Of a stretch of DNA of 64,000 nucleotides, positions 41,393 to 49,307 are shown piece by piece. Each line of letters opens with the position of its first letter. Position 1 is the stretch's first letter. The notes beneath the pieces are model-generated. The model was not told where the DNA came from. It was given only the letters and a program-made list of their open reading frames with translations, and made no database searches. This DNA is from an uncultured Bacteroidales bacterium (GTDB taxonomy: Bacteria; Bacteroidota; Bacteroidia; Bacteroidales; Bacteroidaceae), in assembly GCA_902798705.1 (NCBI GenBank), contig CADBXS010000001.1, forward strand, positions 41,646-105,645, read 5' to 3'. A program made the position numbers and the translations under genes.

Positions 41393-44002
41393 ATGACTAA
41401 TTTTTTATATAAAAGGCAAAAAGGTCAAGACGATTTCTTTATGATGTCGCATTCTGATATTGTCAAGGTGCGTGGCGAGAACAAGTCATTAACAGAGAAG
41501 TTGGCAGGGATTGATGGAGATATTGATGTGGATGCTTTGAGTTTTGGCCTCCTGAGTGCAGATACCTATACTGTTACATCTGCTGTAACTAAACTGGACC
41601 AGCAACCGAGAAAAAAGGTCTTTCCTTCGTTTGTGGTAGGTAAGACCTATATTATCGAAGCAACGATAAACACAGCCCAAAGTTTTGGCATTGGAATGTT
41701 TCTTTATGCAGCAAACGACAAGTCGAACACAAATATATCTTTTGGAGGAATCAAGGCAGGAGCCACTTCGACAAGGTTTGAATATACACCAAAAGAAGGT
41801 CAGAACTATCAATGGTTTGGTGCATGGATGGGGCAGGCTAATAGTGTCGGTAGCATCAAAATTTCCTATTGTGAGAAAATGACAGTGGGAAAAGTTGCCG
41901 CTGACACGAACAAGGCATCTTTCCAAGAACTTGAAATAGACTTGAGCCAATTTACAACAAAGAATGGTTCTTTGACTACAAACAATTCTTGGTGGACAAG
42001 TAATGGTGCCAAGCATAAGTCTATATTGTTATCTACCATAGGAGTTGTAGCAGGTGACAGACTTCATATTAAATCTGAATATACTGGAGCTACCTATGGA
42101 GGGTTTATAGGATGGCTGAAGGCTACAGAAACCACTACTACTTACCAATATGTTGATGGCTCGACAAGAGTTAGGTGTATGGATGAGGTCCTTATAGTTC
42201 CAGAGGGTGCCATGTATCTGTGCTTGACAGTTGTTGACGGTGATGGTACTTCACTTCAGAATTATGTTGGAAAGTACGCAAGCATCAATGAGGCTATTGA
42301 AAGGGATGAAGTGCCTACAAGCGGTAGCAGTAATCTTGTGACAAGTGGAGGTGTATATGATGCGCTTGAAAATAAGATTAGCAAGTATGATGTCTTGCAA
42401 TCATACAAGATTGCTGACTTGCCTGTAAGGACATGTGGCATAGGAGGAAGTGGCAAATGGTTCACAGAAGGTACAAAAGGTAGGCATACATATTTAGAAG
42501 TCACTCCAGGCCATAACTATCTAATAAAAGGAAGTTTTTGGACGAATGGATGGGTTACAAGTGACTATAGCACAACTACGGCTCCAACAAATAATACCAA
42601 TGTTCCTTTTGTTAGCGGAACATCTTTATTTGCTGTTACAGATGGACAAGTGATAACTGCTCCAGAAGGTGCATCTTATCTCATACTAACTCTTGTTGAT
42701 GGAGGTGGAAGCCAAAGTTCTGTTACAGAGGTTGATGAAATAGAATTGGGAAACAGCTTTTTGCCATTATTTAATCAACTTAATGAAAAGGTTGAGAAAT
42801 TAGATGGTTCTTTTGGTGAAATCACTGATACGAACACAGTGTTAGACCTTGAAAGTTACAACGAGGGGGAAGGAGTGCTTTATGATGGGCAAAACTCATG
42901 GTATAAAGCAACGGGATTTACTCATATAGCCATACCTGTAACTGCTGGTGACACTTATATTGTCAAGGCAAGCAACTCTACATATTATGGTCTGTTGAAG
43001 TCATATAGTGGTTCAAACACCGCACCATCTTATTCTGCATCAAGCACACGAAGGCAGAATAAAACTCCAGGCACATACGTAATTACCATACCTTCTGATT
43101 GTACTTACATTGTTTTTTCTAAATTGTCAGGTGGATACAATGTGTTACCTCAATTCATGTGCAAATGGCCGAAGGTCATGCCCTTCATGATTGAGCAGAT
43201 GTCGAAGGGGAATAGCAGTGGAGTGTTTGCACAGAAAATTCATTATGCGCACTGGAATGTGGGGCATTTTACTTATTACGATAAAAGAAGCGGTGGCAGT
43301 TCTCCAAGCATCAGCGAGGCAGATTCTCCTGCCATGCAGTTGAGATACAAGAAGATGCTTAACAAGGTTCATGCTGACATCATCGGTATCTGTGAATATG
43401 ACCCTGTTTTTGATGCTGTTAATACTCCTACCAAAAGCACTATTTTTGGTAATTACAAGTATCAGTATGATGGAACGAAGTACGGGTATCAATGCAATAG
43501 TATTTTCAGCCAAATCGTTGCCAAATCAGAGCAGAGTGTGACATTTGCGAGCAAGCCTTCTTCTGGCAACAGTCATACTTATTACAGGCATTGCGTGATA
43601 GTGATAGGTGGTGTTGAAGTGCATGTTGTTGAGACACATCTTAATTGGGAGACGAACGAATCCACAGGGAAAAGGTACGCTTTTGAACAGATGGACGAAC
43701 TGATAAGTGCCTTTGGTGCTTATGGCCATGTGATAATCAGCGGCGACTTCAACTTTAATGATATAGATGAATATCAACCTTTTGTTGATGCAGGTTACAC
43801 TCTTGTCAATGGAAGCTACCTTGAACTTGATACGTTCTTGAGTTATCTCGAGAGTGACCCACCAATAGGTGCGCATCTTGACAATATCATCGTCAAAGGA
43901 TTTGCTGTAAGCAATATCCAAGCATGGGATGAAAGTGGTTATACGCAAGATGGGTTGAGCGACCACAGCATGATTTCTTGCGACTTGATATTGATACCAT
44001 AA
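41393..44002 (+). CDS. Receptor-binding-type fibre with C-terminal EEP phosphodiesterase domain
   Basis: Predicts 869 residues. The first 60 residues resemble a fibre attachment end. Two similar beta modules follow (TKGRHTYLEVTPGHNYLIKG and related segments near 510-560). Residues about 615-869 match the endonuclease/exonuclease/phosphatase superfamily: YAHWNVGHF (Asn), IIGICEYD (Glu), EVHVVETHLNW (His), HVIISGDFNFND (Asp, Asn), HLDNIIV and GLSDHSMISCDL (Asp, His). Base composition is more AT-rich than the flanking tail genes, suggesting recent exchange. Substrate could be DNA, phosphorylated glycan or lipid. Confidence 0.75.
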   Translation: MTNFLYKRQKGQDDFFMMSHSDIVKVRGENKSLTEKLAGIDGDIDVDALSFGLLSADTYTVTSAVTKLDQQPRKKVFPSFVVGKTYIIEATINTAQSFGIGMFLYAANDKSNTNISFGGIKAGATSTRFEYTPKEGQNYQWFGAWMGQANSVGSIKISYCEKMTVGKVAADTNKASFQELEIDLSQFTTKNGSLTTNNSWWTSNGAKHKSILLSTIGVVAGDRLHIKSEYTGATYGGFIGWLKATETTTTYQYVDGSTRVRCMDEVLIVPEGAMYLCLTVVDGDGTSLQNYVGKYASINEAIERDEVPTSGSSNLVTSGGVYDALENKISKYDVLQSYKIADLPVRTCGIGGSGKWFTEGTKGRHTYLEVTPGHNYLIKGSFWTNGWVTSDYSTTTAPTNNTNVPFVSGTSLFAVTDGQVITAPEGASYLILTLVDGGGSQSSVTEVDEIELGNSFLPLFNQLNEKVEKLDGSFGEITDTNTVLDLESYNEGEGVLYDGQNSWYKATGFTHIAIPVTAGDTYIVKASNSTYYGLLKSYSGSNTAPSYSASSTRRQNKTPGTYVITIPSDCTYIVFSKLSGGYNVLPQFMCKWPKVMPFMIEQMSKGNSSGVFAQKIHYAHWNVGHFTYYDKRSGGSSPSISEADSPAMQLRYKKMLNKVHADIIGICEYDPVFDAVNTPTKSTIFGNYKYQYDGTKYGYQCNSIFSQIVAKSEQSVTFASKPSSGNSHTYYRHCVIVIGGVEVHVVETHLNWETNESTGKRYAFEQMDELISAFGAYGHVIISGDFNFNDIDEYQPFVDAGYTLVNGSYLELDTFLSYLESDPPIGAHLDNIIVKGFAVSNIQAWDESGYTQDGLSDHSMISCDLILIP

Positions 44003-44012
44003 CAAATAAAAC

Positions 44013-44080
44013 GGGCAGGGTGATGAACCTCTGCCCACAACAATGATAGAGGGCAGAGGTTGTGAATCTCTGCCCTTGCT
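44013..44080. terminator. Tandem terminator hairpins between converging units
   Basis: GGGCAG/CTGCCC (44013-44036) and GGGCAGAG/CTCTGCCC (44051-44075), followed by TTGCTTTTCC. They end the tail operon and may also stop reverse-strand transcription. Confidence 0.7.
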
Positions 44081-44085
44081 TTTCC

Positions 44086-44114
44086 ATCGCAGCGGAACTT
44101 CGAGGAACGGTGGC
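44086..44114 (+). repeat. Type-2 hairpin element (eroded)
   Basis: Arms ATCGCAG and CTTCGAG with two mismatches, loop CGGAA, tail GAACGGTGGC intact. It ends 1 nt before the reverse-strand stop codon. Confidence 0.5.
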
Positions 44115-44115
44115 T

Positions 44116-46110
44116 TCAGTTGCCGAGGATTTTGTTGACGATGGAGACGACGTCGGAGATGTCGAGGATGCCGTCGTTGTTCATGTCGCCTTGCTCGGTG
44201 GTGAAGGTGACGATCATCTGCGAGTTGGCAGGGATGGTGCAGGTGAGGGTGTTACCTTCGACGTTGGCGGTGATGTCGAGTCCGTTGAGGATGACTTGGT
44301 CGAGTTTGCAGCCTGGCTTTGGTGTGAAGGTGAAGGTGTTGTCGGTACCTTCGTTGATACTGGCTGCTGATATTTTGTTGGTGATGCTTGGTGAGCCGTT
44401 GATGGAGACGGAACCTCTGTTGCTGCATGAAAGGAGGAAGGAGGCATCAGGCGTGTCGTCTGGCATTTCCTCGATGTACTTGATGACACTCCATCCTGTG
44501 CTTGCTCGGTAGGTAGTTGCCATGCCTTTAGGGACGTAGAGGGTGGTGTTTTCGCTTCCTTGGAAAACGGATTTGTCGATATCGAAAAAGTCGGTGATTT
44601 CGGAATAGACCGTAAAGAGGCTTGTGCAGTTAGAGAAAGCATACGTCCCAATTGATGTTACAGAACTTGAAATTGTTATGGAATTCAGTCCTGTGCATCC
44701 ATAAAAAGCATATTCTCCAATGGATGTTGTAAAATTGGGAATTGTTACGGAATTCAGCCCAGTGCATCCTCTAAAAGCAGAATCCCCTATGGTGTTTGTC
44801 GAATTAGGCAAAGTTATTGAGGTCAGTCCTGTACAGCCGGAAAAAGAACTACCTCCTATATACGTCACTGAGTTTGGAATGGTTATTGAGTTTAGTCCTG
44901 TGCACCGATCGAATGAATAGTCTTCAATGGATGTCACGCTACTTGGAATTGTTATGGAACTCAGCCCAGTGCTTTGAGAGAATGAAAAAGAGCCTATTGC
45001 CTTTACGTCACTTGGAATGATAGTGTTCTTGCAACCAGCAATTAGAGTGCCAGTGTTTGTTTCTATGATAGCATTGCAGTTGTCGGCTGAATTGTAATAC
45101 TCATTGCCTTCCTCGACTATGATGCTTTCCAAACTTGGACAATACTGGAATGCAGCTTCCCCTATAGAAGAAACTGACTTCGGGATTGACACAGAAGTCA
45201 AATTCGTACAGCCTTCGAAAGCGTTGGAACCGATAGTTTTTACGTAATTTGGAATTGAAAGTGATATCAAGGATGTGCATCTTGTAAAAGCGCTTTTTCC
45301 AATGTTTGTAACTGAGCTCGGTATCGTCACAGAATTTAATGATGAGCATGCATAGAAAGCGTTGTCTCCTATGAGCTTAACAGAAGAAGGGATAGATAAT
45401 GATTCCAGCTTATTACAAGCCTCAAATGAAGATTCGCCAATTTCCTCAACGGATTGACCTAAAGTTAATGACCTTAATTCGCTACAGCCTCTGAAAGCCT
45501 TGGAATCAATAATTGTGACTGAGTTTGGTATATTGATTGATTTAAGTGATTCGCAAAAGGCAAATGTCTCTCCTTCAATAATTTTGATTGAATTTGAAAT
45601 TTCTACAGACTCTAACGATGAGCAATGGCAAAATGCACATTCGCCTAAGTTAATAACTGAATCAGGTATTTTAATGGTTTTTAATCCTGTGCAATACTCA
45701 AAAGCGTTTCCTTCTATTGATGTCACGCTATTGGGAATGGTGATGGAGGTCAGATTTGTGCAATGAGAGAAAGCTTTCTCTCCGATGGTTGTCACTGTGT
45801 TTGGAATAGTGACTGAAGTTATATGCGAACCATTAAAGCCATAAATGATTTTTGTTACTGTATATCCGTTTGCTGAAGTAGGTATTGCAATATCTCCCCA
45901 ATAGGACCAAGGGTTATGTGGTGGTCCTATAGAAAGGTCGATTACTGATGTGACCCCGCAGGTTTTTTCTTCTTTGCTGAGGATTTTGTAGAAAAGTAAT
46001 ATCCCGTCGTCGTTCTCGACCCAGAAGTCTGGTTCCTGGAACTGTGCAAACAAGGTTGCTGGCACGAGGGAAAGGGCCATGATGATGGCTGTAAGTAAAT
46101 TGTGTTTCAT
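44116..46110 (-). CDS. Secreted BspA-like leucine-rich-repeat protein (prophage cargo)
   Basis: Predicts 664 residues from ATG 46110, chosen because it gives a signal peptide (MKHNLLTAIIMALSLVPATLF). About 18 LRR_5 repeats follow (SITIPNSVTSIGxxAFxxC type, 23 residues each), as in BspA surface proteins of oral and gut Bacteroidales that bind host or bacterial surfaces. A Big/fibronectin-like part lies near 540-630. The C-terminus DMNNDGILDISDVVSIVNKI is dockerin-like, as in the host protein at 61869. Opposite orientation inside the tail-lysis region marks it as a moron expressed during lysogeny. Confidence 0.85.
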   Translation of the reverse strand: MKHNLLTAIIMALSLVPATLFAQFQEPDFWVENDDGILLFYKILSKEEKTCGVTSVIDLSIGPPHNPWSYWGDIAIPTSANGYTVTKIIYGFNGSHITSVTIPNTVTTIGEKAFSHCTNLTSITIPNSVTSIEGNAFEYCTGLKTIKIPDSVINLGECAFCHCSSLESVEISNSIKIIEGETFAFCESLKSINIPNSVTIIDSKAFRGCSELRSLTLGQSVEEIGESSFEACNKLESLSIPSSVKLIGDNAFYACSSLNSVTIPSSVTNIGKSAFTRCTSLISLSIPNYVKTIGSNAFEGCTNLTSVSIPKSVSSIGEAAFQYCPSLESIIVEEGNEYYNSADNCNAIIETNTGTLIAGCKNTIIPSDVKAIGSFSFSQSTGLSSITIPSSVTSIEDYSFDRCTGLNSITIPNSVTYIGGSSFSGCTGLTSITLPNSTNTIGDSAFRGCTGLNSVTIPNFTTSIGEYAFYGCTGLNSITISSSVTSIGTYAFSNCTSLFTVYSEITDFFDIDKSVFQGSENTTLYVPKGMATTYRASTGWSVIKYIEEMPDDTPDASFLLSCSNRGSVSINGSPSITNKISAASINEGTDNTFTFTPKPGCKLDQVILNGLDITANVEGNTLTCTIPANSQMIVTFTTEQGDMNNDGILDISDVVSIVNKILGN

Positions 46111-46144
46111 GATTGTAGTTGGTTTTTGATTGTTGACTTGTAAA

Positions 46145-46175
46145 CTTGTGGCGCAAAAATAGTGGTTTTGAATGA
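46145..46175 (-). promoter_or_regulatory. Promoter of the LRR cargo gene
   Basis: On the reverse strand TATTTTTGC (46153-46161) matches the Bacteroidetes -7 box and lies about 45 nt before the start codon. The -33 box is weak. Confidence 0.55.
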
Positions 46176-46194
46176 GATGGGCAAGGGATTCTTG

Positions 46195-46240
46195 GGAAAA
46201 ATGTTGGATGGGGTGGATGGGATGAATGGGGTGGATGGGT
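46195..46240. repeat. GGATGGGGT-type short repeats
   Basis: Imperfect copies of GGGGTGGATGGG in the gap between the two divergent genes. Confidence 0.55.
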
Positions 46241-46317
46241 AACGTGCTGATATGACGAAAGTTAAGAAAAGAGAGGTGAGATTTTTGGATTCTTGCTTCT
46301 CTTTTTTGTTTTTTATG

Positions 46318-46330
46318 TGTTTTCTTTGCG
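46318..46330 (+). promoter_or_regulatory. Possible promoter of the lysis unit
   Basis: TTTTCTTTGC (46320-46328) resembles a -7 box about 30 nt before the start at 46359; the upstream T-rich tract lacks a clear -33 box. Confidence 0.4.
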
Positions 46331-46358
46331 GTAGTGAAAACCTCAAAACTCATGTGTT

Positions 46359-46670
46359 ATGAAGATTATTGACTGGTATCATTCTTTCGAGTCTTGGCTT
46401 TTCCGAGTGTTCGACATGATTGCGGACACTGTAGTCGGAAGATGGCTTGGTGAAGGAACTAAGTGGGGCTGGCTTATTCTTGGCTTCATTTTGGGACTTA
46501 TGAGCGACTCGTTCTACTGTTCGTCGCTCGTTGGCGGCACTGCCATCATCGCGTATGTGGCGAGTATTGGAAAGGAGTGGAAATTGAAGGGCAGTTTCTT
46601 GCTGTGTGCGCTGATTATTGTGCTTGCTATGGCTGGGTATGGGTTGGCGGATCTGCTGACAGAGAAGTAG
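46359..46670 (+). CDS. Membrane protein of the lysis cassette
   Basis: Predicts 103 residues with three hydrophobic segments (WGWLILGFILGLMSDSF, LVGGTAIIAYVASI, FLLCALIIVLAMAGYGLA). Size and place before the muramidase suit a holin or holin-like protein. Confidence 0.55.
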   Translation: MKIIDWYHSFESWLFRVFDMIADTVVGRWLGEGTKWGWLILGFILGLMSDSFYCSSLVGGTAIIAYVASIGKEWKLKGSFLLCALIIVLAMAGYGLADLLTEK

Positions 46671-46671
46671 G

Positions 46672-46734
46672 CTCTCGGCGGAATCGAGAGAAACGGTGAC
46701 TGAGGCGACGGCAGAGCCGCCGCTTGCGGAGAAA
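46672..46734 (+). repeat. Adjacent type-2 and type-1 hairpin elements
   Basis: Type-2 (46672-46700): stem CTCTCGG/TCGAGAG, loop CGGAA, tail AAACGGTGAC. Type-1 (46705-46734): stem GCGACGG/CCGCCGC, loop CAGAG, tail TTGCGGAGAAA. The order is reversed relative to 32417. Confidence 0.7.
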
Positions 46735-46749
46735 CGAAAGACGAAGGTA

Positions 46750-46980
46750 ATGGAATACAATGCAAGACATAGGGATATCATCGGCACGGTCGGGTTCTTC
46801 CTGCTGGGTGTGGTGCTCGGGGGCTTCTCTCCTGCGATTGCGGTGCTGCGTGAATGGATGCAGTACAGGCAGAGTGGGGTCCTGGAGCATGGGGACTTGC
46901 TTAGGTACGTGCTTGTCGGCTCTGCAGGGGCTGTTGTGCAGATGGTGGTGCTGATTGTTCTACTAATTATAAAAATGTAA
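46750..46980 (+). CDS. Small two-pass membrane protein
   Basis: Predicts 76 residues from ATG 46750. Two hydrophobic helices (TVGFFLLGVVLGGFSPAIA and VLVGSAGAVVQMVVLIVLL) joined by a charged loop. Candidate holin component or antiholin. Confidence 0.55.
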   Translation: MEYNARHRDIIGTVGFFLLGVVLGGFSPAIAVLREWMQYRQSGVLEHGDLLRYVLVGSAGAVVQMVVLIVLLIIKM

Positions 46981-46984
46981 TGAA

Positions 46985-47329
46985 ATGGCAGAATTGATAG
47001 TTAAGGGCACACCGCTGTACATGTACTTGATTATGCTGGTGAGCTGCATATTGGTGGTGTGCGGGTTCGTGCTTCCTCCGCTTGGGGTGATAGACGGGAG
47101 CGTTCTCTCTGCCATTGGCGAACTGATGGGTTTTGGATTGTTGGTTGACTTCGTTCAGAAGTTGCCTGCAATCATCCGAGCTGGCGGCAAGGCGAAGTTC
47201 CAGCATGGAGAGACGACAATCGAAGTGGGTGCACGGAAGAAGGACTTTGGTGGCTTCGGCAGAACCGAAGCTTACAGAGAAATGGATTGTCCTGATGAAG
47301 AGGAAGGAGGTGACGATGGCACAGATTGA
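46985..47329 (+). CDS. Holin-like protein
   Basis: Predicts 114 residues. Two hydrophobic segments (LYMYLIMLVSCILVVCGFVL and a shorter one near residue 40-55), then a charged C-terminus. A type-1 hairpin element lies in frame near the end (GFGRTEAYREM, 47253-47282). It overlaps the muramidase gene by 14 nt. Confidence 0.55.
   Translation: MAELIVKGTPLYMYLIMLVSCILVVCGFVLPPLGVIDGSVLSAIGELMGFGLLVDFVQKLPAIIRAGGKAKFQHGETTIEVGARKKDFGGFGRTEAYREMDCPDEEEGGDDGTD
47253..47282 (+). repeat. Type-1 hairpin element (inside a gene)
   Basis: Stem GCTTCGG/CCGAAGC, loop CAGAA, tail TTACAGAGAAA. Same stem as the copy at 1167 but translated in a different frame. Confidence 0.7.
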
Positions 47330-47888
47330 CAAGGTGATTCCATTCATACTGAAATGGGAGTGCGGTATCGCCATGAAGGTGGGCGAGAACCTGGAGGAGT
47401 ATTTCACGCGATGCAGGAAGAGGGGCTGGGCGAACGACCCTGACGACAAGGGCGGTGCGACGATGTGCGGTGTGACGATTGGCACGTACAGGGCTTACTG
47501 CAAGAAGAAGGGATATCCTGTGCCGACTGCGCTGAGGCTCTACAATATCACTTGGAGCGAGTGGAGGGATGTGCTGAAGGCGATGTACTGGGACAAGTGC
47601 TTGGCTGACAGAATCGAGAGCCAGGGCGTTGCGAACGCCATCGTGGATTGGTACTGGAACAGTGGTGTGTATGGCATCAAGAACGTGCAGAAGGTGCTGG
47701 GCGTGGTGCAGGACGGCATCATCGGGAACAAGTCGGTTGCTGCTATCAATTCGCGCTCTCCGCTGCCGTTGTTCGGAGCGATCAAGGAGGCGAGGATTGC
47801 GTATGTGAACCGGATTGCCAGGAACGGGAACAACAAGAAGTTCTTGGCGGGCTGGCTGAACAGAATCAATGACTTGAAATATCAGTAG
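47316..47888 (+). CDS. Endolysin: GH108-type N-acetylmuramidase
   Basis: Predicts 190 residues from ATG 47316. The GH108 layout is visible: VIPFILKWECGIAMK with the catalytic-position Glu, NDPDDKGGATMCGVTIGTYR (the D-x2-G-G-xT box), MYWDKCLADRIESQGVANAI, DWYWNSGVYGIKNVQKVLG and the C-terminal peptidoglycan-binding helix pair. The family cleaves the glycan chain between MurNAc and GlcNAc. The usual EGG after the catalytic Glu is ECG here. Confidence 0.85.
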   Translation: MAQIDKVIPFILKWECGIAMKVGENLEEYFTRCRKRGWANDPDDKGGATMCGVTIGTYRAYCKKKGYPVPTALRLYNITWSEWRDVLKAMYWDKCLADRIESQGVANAIVDWYWNSGVYGIKNVQKVLGVVQDGIIGNKSVAAINSRSPLPLFGAIKEARIAYVNRIARNGNNKKFLAGWLNRINDLKYQ

Positions 47889-47891
47889 TAT

Positions 47892-48410
47892 ATGAGTGCA
47901 AAGGGTTTTGGACTTGTCATGGCCTTGCTGATTGCGATGATGATTGGCTTTGGCGTCGGCATGTTCGTTGGGCATAGTAGCGTTGACATCGAGGAAAGGT
48001 GCGACACCATCGTGAGGACTGACACGGTGCATGTGGAAAAGCCAGTGGCGAAGGACAGCGTGATTGTGCGAACGGAGAAGGTGTATCTGAAGGTGTCGGC
48101 GGAACCGACACTTACGGAGAATTATTATGCGCAGATTTCGACGGATTCTATACGTGACTCTGTGATGGTGGAGGTGCCTATCGAGCAGAAGGTTTATGAG
48201 GACAGCACGTACAAGGCATGGGTGAGCGGTTATATGCCGAGCCTCGACAGTATAGATGTGTATCAGAGGACGGAGGTAATTACCGTGACAAAGTTCCAGA
48301 AGCGGAAGAAGTGGAGCCTTGGCATCGGTGCAGGTGCTTCGCTTGGCACTGACGGAAAGATAAGACCGAGCATCACATTGGGGGTGCAGAGGTCGTTGTT
48401 TGAATTTTAG
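47892..48410 (+). CDS. Rz/DUF6808-like membrane-anchored lysis protein
   Basis: Predicts 172 residues. An N-terminal membrane helix (GLVMALLIAMMIGFGVGMFV) is followed by an extended periplasmic part with repeated D-x-V-x-V strands (TDTVHVEKPVAKDSVIVRTE), like spanin-type or DUF6808 proteins in Bacteroides phages. The C-terminus has an outer-membrane-like beta pattern (SLGIGAGASLGTDGKI, RPSITLGVQRSLFEF). A type-1 hairpin element (48093-48121) is in frame as SAEPTLTEN. Confidence 0.6.
   Translation: MSAKGFGLVMALLIAMMIGFGVGMFVGHSSVDIEERCDTIVRTDTVHVEKPVAKDSVIVRTEKVYLKVSAEPTLTENYYAQISTDSIRDSVMVEVPIEQKVYEDSTYKAWVSGYMPSLDSIDVYQRTEVITVTKFQKRKKWSLGIGAGASLGTDGKIRPSITLGVQRSLFEF
48093..48121 (+). repeat. 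Type-1 hairpin element (inside a gene)
   Basis: Stem GTGTCGG/CCGACAC, loop CGGAA, tail TTACGGAGAA. Confidence 0.7.
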
Positions 48411-48481
48411 CGTTTCATAGTCTGTAGTATTAGTTAGTTTAATGTAGAATTTTTGTTAGTTAAAAGGTTTTAGGATTGAGG

Positions 48482-48514
48482 CTCCCTGCTCGTGATGAGT
48501 GGGGAGTTTTTTGT
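48482..48514 (+). terminator. Terminator after the lysis genes
   Basis: CTCCCTGCTC-GTGA-TGAGTGGGGAG forms a stem with a GTGA loop, followed by TTTTTTG. Confidence 0.7.
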
Positions 48515-48559
48515 GTGCAAATTTTTTTTTTGAAAAGACATAAAAAAAGTTCCAAATTA

Positions 48560-48592
48560 TTTGCATAATCAAAAGATTATAACTAACTTTGC
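48560..48592 (+). promoter_or_regulatory. Consensus Bacteroidetes promoter
   Basis: TTTG (48560-48563), 20 nt, TAACTTTGC (48584-48592). About 48 nt before the start at 48640. A 6-codon frame MSNLKI lies between and could be a leader peptide. Confidence 0.8.
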
Positions 48593-48639
48593 ATTGTCAA
48601 AGAAATAAAACAAATGTCTAACTTAAAAATCTGAAAAAA

Positions 48640-48807
48640 ATGGAAGAAGATTTAGAAAAAGAGATTGAGAGAATCAAACAAAAGCTCGATGACTACATCA
48701 GACTTGCAAAAGTCTTGAACATCAAGAAAAAGGAGCAGGAAATTCAAATCAACATGATGCTCGATGACCTCTCCAAGTTGATGAAGAAGAGAGAAAAGAA
48801 AGATTAA
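48640..48807 (+). CDS. Small coiled-coil protein
   Basis: A 55-residue, highly charged helix (EEDLEKEIERIKQKLDDYIR, LMKKREKKD) with heptad spacing. It directly follows a consensus promoter and precedes the DUF5053 gene. The hairpin GCATCCC/GGGATGC (48815-48837) between the two genes could attenuate transcription. Confidence 0.6.
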   Translation: MEEDLEKEIERIKQKLDDYIRLAKVLNIKKKEQEIQINMMLDDLSKLMKKREKKD

Positions 48808-48855
48808 AAACCACGGCATCCCTCGAAAGGGGGATGCTTCTAAAAAATAGGAATT

Positions 48856-49251
48856 ATGGAAGCTAAAAAGATGATTATTGAATTGAAGTCGGTCATCGGT
48901 AAGACTGACGAAGAAAGCAGAAAGAGATTCTCTGAGTTGTTGGATGAACTCAGAAACAATCAAGATGAGGAACTAAAGACTGAAGTTGAGAAATTGATTG
49001 CTGAGGGGTTGAAAGAGACGAAGGAAGAAATCAACTGCCTTCGCCGACAAATTGGTGAAGATTACGATATTCTTCCACTCTCGTATATCGCTGAGAATTA
49101 CTTCCACAAAAGCAAGGCATGGCTTTATCAGCGTTTGAACGGGTATAAAATCAAAGGGCACACTTATACGCTGAGTCAGGAGCAGAAGATGATTTTCAAC
49201 GAAGCGCTTCAAGACATAGCCAAAAGAATAGGCTCCCTATCTCTTAGTTAG
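48856..49251 (+). CDS. DUF5053 family protein
   Basis: Predicts 131 residues. N-terminal charged coiled coil, then the DUF5053 core: LPLSYIAENYFHKSKAWLYQ, RLNGYKIKGHTYTLSQEQK and LQDIAKRIGS. The YFxKSxxWLYQRLNG stretch resembles a helix-turn-helix. The family is common next to integrases in Bacteroidetes prophages; a regulatory role is likely but unproven. Confidence 0.7.
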   Translation: MEAKKMIIELKSVIGKTDEESRKRFSELLDELRNNQDEELKTEVEKLIAEGLKETKEEINCLRRQIGEDYDILPLSYIAENYFHKSKAWLYQRLNGYKIKGHTYTLSQEQKMIFNEALQDIAKRIGSLSLS

Positions 49252-49272
49252 ACAGGTATTTCTTTGACACCA

Positions 49273-49307
49273 ATCCCACGGACTGAGCCTTCCGTGGGAT
49301 TTTTTTT
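49273..49307 (+). terminator. Strong intrinsic terminator
   Basis: ATCCCACGGA pairs with TCCGTGGGAT (10 bp), followed by TTTTTTT. Confidence 0.85.

Noticed and set aside
46111-46353. N-terminal extension of the LRR protein to 46353
   Set aside because: The extension is encoded by GGATGGGGT repeats and the promoter; ATG 46110 gives a proper signal peptide.
1167-48121. Type-1 and type-2 hairpins as simple intrinsic terminators
   Set aside because: They lack a T-run, carry a fixed tail instead, and several lie inside genes in frame.
48652-48963. Reverse-strand 103-residue frame near the DUF5053 gene
   Set aside because: Two forward genes with a consensus promoter and a DUF5053 match occupy the region.
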